DNA from: Campylobacterales bacterium
GTDB lineage: Bacteria > Campylobacterota > Campylobacteria > Campylobacterales > QNZT01
Length of the DNA: 11,722 nt
Assembly (NCBI GenBank): GCA_015489185.1
Contig: WGAE01000110.1
Location: forward strand, 1-11,722
Direction of reading: 5' to 3'
A model generated the notes under the pieces. That model saw only the letters and a program-made list of their open reading frames with translations, ran no database searches and was not told where the DNA came from. The position numbers and the translations under genes were made by a program. How positions within the stretch are numbered: the stretch's first letter is position 1; each line of letters starts with the position of its first letter. Below are positions 7,332 through 11,722 of the stretch, piece after piece.

Positions 7332-8284
7332 AGTTTTTTGTCGCTTTCTGGTTTTTTGCGACATATTTGGTTGCATTCGATACGATCACACCTGCGGCTT
7401 CGCTGGAAGTTAACGGTACCGCAAAAGATATGGTAGTGTGGGGGAATCAGGTGATTGTAGCAACCGATACGGGTCGGGTACAGGTTTTTGATTATGAAAC
7501 GAAAAAGTTGCGCAAAGAGATCACGATACCGAAGATTAAGGACTTTACCGGCGATACGGTGCCCGCACCTGTTTTTAGTGTTGATTATACAGACAGTCGT
7601 TATCTATTGCTCAGTGACAGCGGTATAGGCGGCTACTCCAATATGTGGCTACATGAAGCAAACAAAACGATACAACTGGTCAGACCGGAAGATCATGAAG
7701 CACTGATTAAAGCACGTTTTGTCGATAAAGATCATATTTTGCTCGGATATTTGAGTAACGAAGCGGCACTTTATGATATCGCAAAACATAAAGAGCTTTA
7801 TCGTGTGCAACTGAGTGAATCGAAATTTTCCGATTTTGCACTGAACGAGACAAAAACGCAGGCGGTCTTTTCGAATGAAAGCGGTATTTTGTACGTGATT
7901 GACGTCGCAAGCGGTAAAGTGTTGCGTAAACTTGAAGGGGAAAATGTTGACAATGTTTTTTCGGTTGCGTTTCGTAAAGGGATCGTCGCTGCCGGTGGGA
8001 AAGATCGTCGGGCGGCGCTTTATGATGTCAAAACCGGGAAGGGGAGGCATATTCAGGGAAAGTTTTTTATTTACGCGACGGCGCTTAGTCCATCTGCAAA
8101 ATATGTCGCGTTCGCGATGGATGAAGCGAACGATATTTTCATCTACGATACCGCATCGATGGAGCGTGTAGCGGTTTTGAAGGGGCAAGAGGGTACACTC
8201 AACGCAATCGTTTTCAAAACAGAGACCGAGTTGGTATCCGCAGCGGATGACAATACCGTTTTATTTTGGAAAATCAAACCGTAA
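7325..8284 (+). CDS. napL: Periplasmic beta-propeller protein NapL
   Basis: This WD40-like repeat protein is typical of nap operons in Campylobacterota. Its biochemical role is not well defined. The first 17 residues form a hydrophobic signal peptide (LKFFVAFWFFATYLVA), so it is exported. After that come repeated beta-blade segments. Each runs roughly from a hydrophobic strand with Gly through Asp-Thr/Lys-Gly turns to an aromatic strand end, for example VIDVASGKVLRKLEG, AALYDVKTGKGRHIQG, and the last blade ending in DNTVLFWKIKP. At 319 residues it would make a six- or seven-bladed propeller. A GAGGAGG lies 4 bases before the ATG, which is inside the end of the acidic gene. napD follows 16 bases downstream. 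Confidence 0.85.
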   Translation: MLKFFVAFWFFATYLVAFDTITPAASLEVNGTAKDMVVWGNQVIVATDTGRVQVFDYETKKLRKEITIPKIKDFTGDTVPAPVFSVDYTDSRYLLLSDSGIGGYSNMWLHEANKTIQLVRPEDHEALIKARFVDKDHILLGYLSNEAALYDIAKHKELYRVQLSESKFSDFALNETKTQAVFSNESGILYVIDVASGKVLRKLEGENVDNVFSVAFRKGIVAAGGKDRRAALYDVKTGKGRHIQGKFFIYATALSPSAKYVAFAMDEANDIFIYDTASMERVAVLKGQEGTLNAIVFKTETELVSAADDNTVLFWKIKP

Positions 8285-8300
8285 AAAGGAGGGAGGCGAT

Positions 8301-8648
8301 ATGAACGTTTCCAGTATTGTAGTACAGTGTAAACAGGAGTATTTCGACAAAGTGAAGGAGTGGTGCGAAGCGAGTGATGTGTGTGATTATCATTTCGGCG
8401 ATCCCGAAAAAGGAAAAATTATCGTAACCATCGAGGGGGAGAATGTCGAAGAGGAGATCAAAAAACTGACACAAATCCAACGTGCACCGCATGTGATTGC
8501 AGCGGATATGATGATGAGTTATCAGGAAGATCTCGATGAAGAGATCAAAAAACTCAACGAAGCCGATCCGGTTGTCTCCTGGCTCAACGACGACAATATC
8601 GATGTCAAAGATATCGTCTACAACGGTGATATCAAAAATAAAATCTAA
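8301..8648 (+). CDS. napD: NapA Tat-signal chaperone NapD
   Basis: NapD is a small cytoplasmic protein that binds the Tat signal peptide of NapA and holds it back until the cofactors are loaded. The ferredoxin-like fold is visible: strand MNVSSIVVQC (1-10), helix, strand IIVTIEGE, helix EEIKKLTQI, and a strand around HVIAADMMMSYQ, all in the family's usual order. It is 115 residues, somewhat longer than enterobacterial NapD because of an acidic tail (VVSWLNDDNIDVKDIV). The ATG at 8301 follows a strong GGAGGGAGG; an in-frame upstream TTG at 8247 lies inside napL and is unlikely. It is the last gene of the operon, followed by a hairpin. Confidence 0.88.
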   Translation: MNVSSIVVQCKQEYFDKVKEWCEASDVCDYHFGDPEKGKIIVTIEGENVEEEIKKLTQIQRAPHVIAADMMMSYQEDLDEEIKKLNEADPVVSWLNDDNIDVKDIVYNGDIKNKI

Positions 8649-8657
8649 GTCTGCAAG

Positions 8658-8683
8658 GGGATATGTAAAAGCCTGCATATCCC
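8658..8683 (+). terminator. Probable terminator of the nap operon
   Basis: GGGATATG (8658-8665) and CATATCCC (8676-8683) are perfect complements with a 10-base loop, starting 10 bases after the napD stop. The downstream sequence is GATCTTATATAT: T-rich but without a clean T-run. It is a fair candidate for the operon end, as a new promoter follows. Strength is uncertain. Confidence 0.5.
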
Positions 8684-8800
8684 GATCTTATATATAAAAA
8701 TAAATTATACGTTTAATATATTTGTATAAAAACTCTGTGCAAAAAATAACCAGCTTCTCTAAAAATTGCCTAAAAATTAATCATATATTGGAACAAAAAT

Positions 8801-8859
8801 ATCAATTTTATTGATTCAAATCAAGACTTTTTACCTGCCTGAATATTATCATCCTGTTG
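8801..8859 (+). promoter_or_regulatory. FNR-type promoter of the NO reductase-like genes, with an overlapping second palindrome
   Basis: TTGAT-TCAA-ATCAA at 8811-8824 is a perfect FNR-type palindrome. TATCAT at 8847-8852 is a 5/6 match to TATAAT and lies 22 bases after the box, the same distance as at napA. With a start near 8859 the box is centred at -41.5. A second dyad, ATCAAT-TTT-ATTGAT at 8801-8815, shares the TTGAT half site. The rest of the gap after the nap terminator (8684-8800) is A/T-rich, with a short direct repeat but no reading frame I would defend. The AAGGAGGC ribosome site is at 8878-8885. Confidence 0.72.
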
Positions 8860-8888
8860 TATAAATATACTATCATCAAGGAGGCTTT

Positions 8889-9464
8889 ATGCGTTTTGAC
8901 ACGTCGCTGGAACTGCTCAGGTTCCACAACGTCGCATATACGATCTATGCGCTGTTGATTATCTCCGTCGTGGCGTGGTTCGGGTACAACCTGACCCGCA
9001 AGGAGAAGGCGAAATCGCTGGTGCGTATTCCGTTTTACGGTTATATCGCGTTTTTGGTTGCAGGTGGTGTGGGACACCATATCTTCACCTACAATACGAT
9101 CCCCTGGGTATCGGAAGATATCATGCGTCACGATATCAAACCCGACAAGACGTTTGATATCGAGATTGCAAATCATCAATTCAAAATGCCGGAGAAGATG
9201 GAGATCAAAAAAGGAGAAAAGGTCTTTTTCAACGCAAAAAGCGATGATCTGGTCTACGGGTTCGGGCTTTTCCGTCAGGACGGTACGATGGTCGCGCAGA
9301 TGCAGGTCAATCCCGGTACGCGTAACGATCTGCTCTGGACATTCAACGAGTGCGGTGAGTTCGATGTTATGTCAACCGAATACTCCGGACCGAAAGGGAA
9401 CGACATGAAAGTGAAAAAAGCGGTCGTCGTGACCGGATGTGATCAAAAAGGAGGCAAATCATGA
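8889..9464 (+). CDS. Subunit II of an unusual heme-copper (NO reductase-type) enzyme, CuA-less cupredoxin
   Basis: The protein has two N-terminal membrane helices (about 14-34 and 48-66) and a periplasmic cupredoxin domain like COX2. The domain follows the CuA fold closely: DLVYGFGLF (120-128) matches the DVIHGF strand of classic subunit II, and S-T-E-Y-S-G-P-K-G-N-D-M (162-173) matches C-x-x-x-C-x-x-x-H-x-x-M residue for residue. Of the CuA ligands, His is Tyr123, the two Cys are Ser162 and Ser166, the second His is Gly170, and only Met173 remains. It therefore should not bind CuA. The length of 191 residues is compatible with a complete protein. It follows a strong AAGGAGGC and its stop overlaps the subunit I start, so both are made together. 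The partner subunit points to a gNOR-type nitric oxide reductase. Confidence 0.82.
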   Translation: MRFDTSLELLRFHNVAYTIYALLIISVVAWFGYNLTRKEKAKSLVRIPFYGYIAFLVAGGVGHHIFTYNTIPWVSEDIMRHDIKPDKTFDIEIANHQFKMPEKMEIKKGEKVFFNAKSDDLVYGFGLFRQDGTMVAQMQVNPGTRNDLLWTFNECGEFDVMSTEYSGPKGNDMKVKKAVVVTGCDQKGGKS

Positions 9465-11128
9465 GTATCATGACAGGGACAAACTTCGATCCCAAATCGT
9501 TAACCGCACTGCAGAAGGTGACACTGCGTGCCGTCGTGATGTCCTTTCTCTTCTACGGACTTGCGTCTATTGAGGGGACGTTGATGCGTGTGGCGCTGGT
9601 GAATCCGAACATTCCTCCCATTGAAGGTTCTTCGGAGCACTTCTTTTCGATCATGACGGTGCATCCGATTGTCGGTATTTTCGGTTCGACCTATCAGCTG
9701 GTCTTTGCGGCGTTTATGTTCCTGGTACCTTATTTGACCAAAAAGCCGCTTTATAGTGTCGGTATCGCCAATCTCGTCTGGTTGCTGATTACGATCGGTA
9801 CGGCGTTGTCATGGATTGCGGCGTTTGTCTGGCACTATGCACCGCTATATACCCTTTACTGGCCGTTGCCGGTTGATGTAGAGCAGTTCAGCACCGTCGG
9901 CGGGATCGTCTTTATTGTCGGTGTGGCGTTGATCATGATCGGTACGCTGGCGTTTATCTACAACATCTACGCGACGATTTTCGCCCGTGTCGGTGTGCAT
10001 GCTAATAAAACGACCAAAGAGTTGCTGATTTCCGGTTTCGGTATCGACGGTATGCTCAATCTGATCTACAAACTGATGGGTAAACCGCCGTACTCCAAAG
10101 AGCCGGCACTTTCGCTGCCTGTCGTTGCGATCTTCCGCGGTACGGTCGATACCTTCCTTGACGCGCTGGTAATTTTGGGTGCGGGGATTCTGGCGCTGAT
10201 CTATCTAATCGCCGATGCGTCCGGTGCGACTTGGAATCCGCATGCGATCGATGCGTTGCTTTATAAAAACTACTTCTGGTGGGGACTTGACCTGGTTGCG
10301 GACGGACTGGTACTGATCTATGTCGCCGGTTCTTGGTATCTGCTGGCAACGATCATCACCGGGCAGAAGCTTTTTATGGAAAATGTCGCCCGTGCGGCAC
10401 TGCTGTTGGAACTGGTGGTTTCATGGATGGTCTGGTCACACCACCTGCTCTCCGATCAGGGACAGCCTGAGATGATGAAACTGATTTCCGGTGAGATGGT
10501 GACGGCGTTTGAGTTGCTGACACAGGGACTGGCACTCTTTATTACGCTTGTAACGCTCTGGAAGGCAAGACCGCTCAAAATGACGATGGAACTCAAATAC
10601 CTCCTCGGCGGTCTGGTCGGTTTCGGTCTGGCGGTTCCTGCGGGTATTATCCAGGCGGATATGGGACTGAACAGAGTATTGCACAATACACAGTGGATCA
10701 TCGGAGCGCACGTGCATGTCGCGATTTTGGTCGGGCTTTATATGACACTCTACAGTGCCGTTTATGTCCTTTGGCCGATGGTCACCAACAACACGAAGCT
10801 TTTTTCACTTAAACTCTCCAACGCTCACTACTGGCTGCACCTGATCGGCGGTATCGGTATGGGTGCCTTTATGGGTATGGCAGGACTGCAGGGAATGCTG
10901 AGACGTCACTTCTATATGGACGGAGAGTATCAATTCTTCATGATCATTGCGGCGATCTGTGCGATCATGCTTGTTGTCGCATGGGTACTTTTTATGATCA
11001 ACATCATCATGTCGGTCGGTATCAAAGGATTGATCGGTATTTTCCTGCCCGCGGAGGATGAAACCGCGACATACGGTATTGAACCTCAGCCTGCCGTGGT
11101 AGTGAGCGCGAAAAAAAGTACGACATAA
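9461..11128 (+). CDS. Catalytic subunit I of a putative gNOR-type nitric oxide reductase (heme-copper superfamily)
   Basis: The 555-residue protein has about 12-13 membrane helices and the heme-copper superfamily core. His68 (TVHPIVG, helix II) and His419 should hold the low-spin heme, and His417 the high-spin heme (GAHVHV, helix X). His327-His328 (WSHHLL, helix VII) are two ligands of the active-site metal. The third helix VI histidine is replaced: WWGLDLVADG (273-282) lines up with the cNOR motif W-W-V-V-H-L-W-V-E-G, giving Asp277 for the metal-ligand His and Asp281 for the metal-ligand Glu. The HPEVY motif with the cross-linked Tyr of oxygen reductases is absent. This active site and the CuA-less partner fit the gNOR family, which likely reduces NO to N2O, as I recall from published work on new NOR families. 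Reaction and electron donor are inferred. The ATG at 9461 overlaps the stop of subunit II and follows AAAAGGAGG. No norD/norQ-type helper is nearby. Automatic pipelines might call it cbb3 or cytochrome oxidase subunit I. Confidence 0.82.
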   Translation: MSIMTGTNFDPKSLTALQKVTLRAVVMSFLFYGLASIEGTLMRVALVNPNIPPIEGSSEHFFSIMTVHPIVGIFGSTYQLVFAAFMFLVPYLTKKPLYSVGIANLVWLLITIGTALSWIAAFVWHYAPLYTLYWPLPVDVEQFSTVGGIVFIVGVALIMIGTLAFIYNIYATIFARVGVHANKTTKELLISGFGIDGMLNLIYKLMGKPPYSKEPALSLPVVAIFRGTVDTFLDALVILGAGILALIYLIADASGATWNPHAIDALLYKNYFWWGLDLVADGLVLIYVAGSWYLLATIITGQKLFMENVARAALLLELVVSWMVWSHHLLSDQGQPEMMKLISGEMVTAFELLTQGLALFITLVTLWKARPLKMTMELKYLLGGLVGFGLAVPAGIIQADMGLNRVLHNTQWIIGAHVHVAILVGLYMTLYSAVYVLWPMVTNNTKLFSLKLSNAHYWLHLIGGIGMGAFMGMAGLQGMLRRHFYMDGEYQFFMIIAAICAIMLVVAWVLFMINIIMSVGIKGLIGIFLPAEDETATYGIEPQPAVVVSAKKSTT

Positions 11129-11151
11129 CATTTCCATAGTGTACATTTTCA

Positions 11152-11183
11152 CCTGACAGGGCTTTTGCCCGTGTCAGGTTTAT
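11152..11183 (+). terminator. Rho-independent terminator after the NO reductase-like genes
   Basis: CCTGACA-GGGC (11152-11162) pairs with GCCC-(G)-TGTCAGG (11167-11178): an 11-bp stem with one bulged G and a TTTT loop, followed by TTTATT. It lies 23 bases after the subunit I stop. It marks the end of the two-gene transcription unit. Confidence 0.8.
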
Positions 11184-11184
11184 T

Positions 11185-11206
11185 CCGGTACAGTACGCTG
11201 TATCGG
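11185..11206 (+). repeat. Second hairpin downstream of the terminator
   Basis: CCGGTACAG (11185-11193) and CTGTATCGG (11198-11206) pair over 9 positions, with one G-U wobble, around a TACG loop. It lies between the terminator and the next gene. It may be a backup terminator, a leader structure of the next gene, or an operator. No T-run follows. Confidence 0.4.
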
Positions 11207-11242
11207 TATAAACTTGAACAAAGGGGTGGGTATTTGTTATAT

Positions 11243-11722
11243 ATGCAACGCGTGATCGACGAAATTCAAAATGTCGGTCTTTACAATCTGGTTTTGCAGG
11301 ATGTCCAGAAAATTACGGGGAAAGAGCACCCTTCCAAAGAGGAGATCGCGCAGGTGCTCGAAAAACATCCGGAAATTTTGCGCGATTATATGCAAACGAC
11401 GGTTGAATACAACCTGAGTAACATCCATCTGCGCAATATCGACCTGCAGCAGATGTCACCGGAGTGTCGCCAAACGGCGCAAAAGATCAATGAAAATCTC
11501 GCACTGCTGCGAGAGATAGAGAAGTATACGCTCGATTTCGAGCAAAGTTCCACGCTGGTACTGATCTTTTCGGTCGAATTTTTTGTCCTCTTTTCGGTGC
11601 AGTATTTTATCGTATTGCTCAATCTCAAAGCGTATCAGTGGTATATCTACGGTTTTTTCGCGCTTTCGATCGTCGCGGCGTGGCTCTATGCCAAAAAAGA
11701 GCGTGCAAAGTATGCCCGTAAC
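11243..11722 (+). CDS. Unrecognised membrane protein, N-terminal part (cut by window end)
   Basis: An open frame runs from the ATG at 11243 to the last base (160 codons, no stop). Residues 1-100 look soluble and helical, rich in Glu, Gln and Leu (for example EEIAQVLEKHPEIL and QKINENLALLREIEKYTL), possibly a coiled coil. Two hydrophobic segments follow at about 104-126 and 132-148, each long enough to cross the membrane, with a basic end (KKERAKYARN). No enzyme motif is seen. An in-frame TTG at 11234 may be the true start, because AAGGGG lies 7 bases before it, whereas that site is too far from the ATG. It lies behind a terminator and probably belongs to a separate unit. I cannot name a function. 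Confidence 0.65.
   Translation, partial: MQRVIDEIQNVGLYNLVLQDVQKITGKEHPSKEEIAQVLEKHPEILRDYMQTTVEYNLSNIHLRNIDLQQMSPECRQTAQKINENLALLREIEKYTLDFEQSSTLVLIFSVEFFVLFSVQYFIVLLNLKAYQWYIYGFFALSIVAAWLYAKKERAKYARN

Noticed and set aside
9347..9376. Cys155 of subunit II as a remaining CuA ligand
   Set aside because: Aligning on Cys155-Gly156 puts the other ligands out of register. The gap-free alignment of residues 158-173 with the CuA motif places Ser162 and Ser166 at the ligand positions and Cys155 outside the site.
9461..11128. cbb3-type or aa3-type oxygen reductase
   Set aside because: The helix VI His and the cross-linked Tyr are absent, acids stand at the cNOR His/Glu positions, and no FixO/FixP-type cytochrome genes accompany it.
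1..11722. CRISPR arrays, tRNA/rRNA genes, insertion sequences, attachment sites
   Set aside because: No repeat-spacer pattern, tRNA-like fold, transposase frame or terminal repeats were seen; the window is a continuous respiratory gene cluster.

Overview
The window looks like a piece of a Campylobacterota (formerly Epsilonproteobacteria) chromosome, probably from a nitrate-respiring, Sulfurimonas/Sulfurovum-like chemolithotroph. The main clue is the periplasmic nitrate reductase gene order napA-G-H-B-F-(x)-L-D. It lacks napC and includes napL, a layout typical of that phylum. The oversized NapA (933 residues) and the downstream unusual heme-copper enzyme fit too. The assignment to a genus is a guess. 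All recognised genes are on the plus strand and closely packed.

Region 1 (1-1049) has a perfect 13-bp hairpin, then two overlapping genes: a DUF59/MIP18-type metal-sulfur cluster assembly protein and an FmdE-family protein. Region 2 (1050-8648) is the nap operon. It sits behind a well-formed anaerobic promoter, with a CRP/FNR-type palindrome and a perfect TATAAT -10 at class II spacing. NapA reduces nitrate in the periplasm and NapB (di-heme cytochrome c) feeds it. NapGH carries electrons from menaquinol. NapF is a cytoplasmic Fe-S protein, NapD is the chaperone for the NapA Tat signal, and NapL is a periplasmic beta-propeller of unclear role. A small, very acidic, unrecognised protein lies between napF and napL, translationally coupled to both. 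RNA hairpins sit at the napA/napG and napB/napF junctions and may adjust expression within the operon.

Region 3 (8649-11180) holds a second unit with its own perfect FNR palindrome, in the same spacing to its -10 as at napA. It encodes a two-subunit heme-copper superfamily enzyme. Subunit I keeps all three heme-ligand histidines and the helix VII His-His pair. The helix VI histidine that normally binds the active-site metal is an aspartate (Asp277), with a second acid four residues on (Asp281), and there is no cross-linked tyrosine. Subunit II has a cupredoxin fold whose CuA motif is preserved in spacing but has lost almost all its ligands. This is best read as a nonclassical nitric oxide reductase of the type called gNOR, not an oxygen reductase. 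It is the most interesting object here: nitrate reduction and a probable NO reductase sit side by side under matching promoters, while nitrite reductase and N2O reductase are not in the window.

Region 4 (11181-11722) follows a good terminator. It contains one more hairpin and the start of an unrecognised protein with two membrane segments, cut by the window end.
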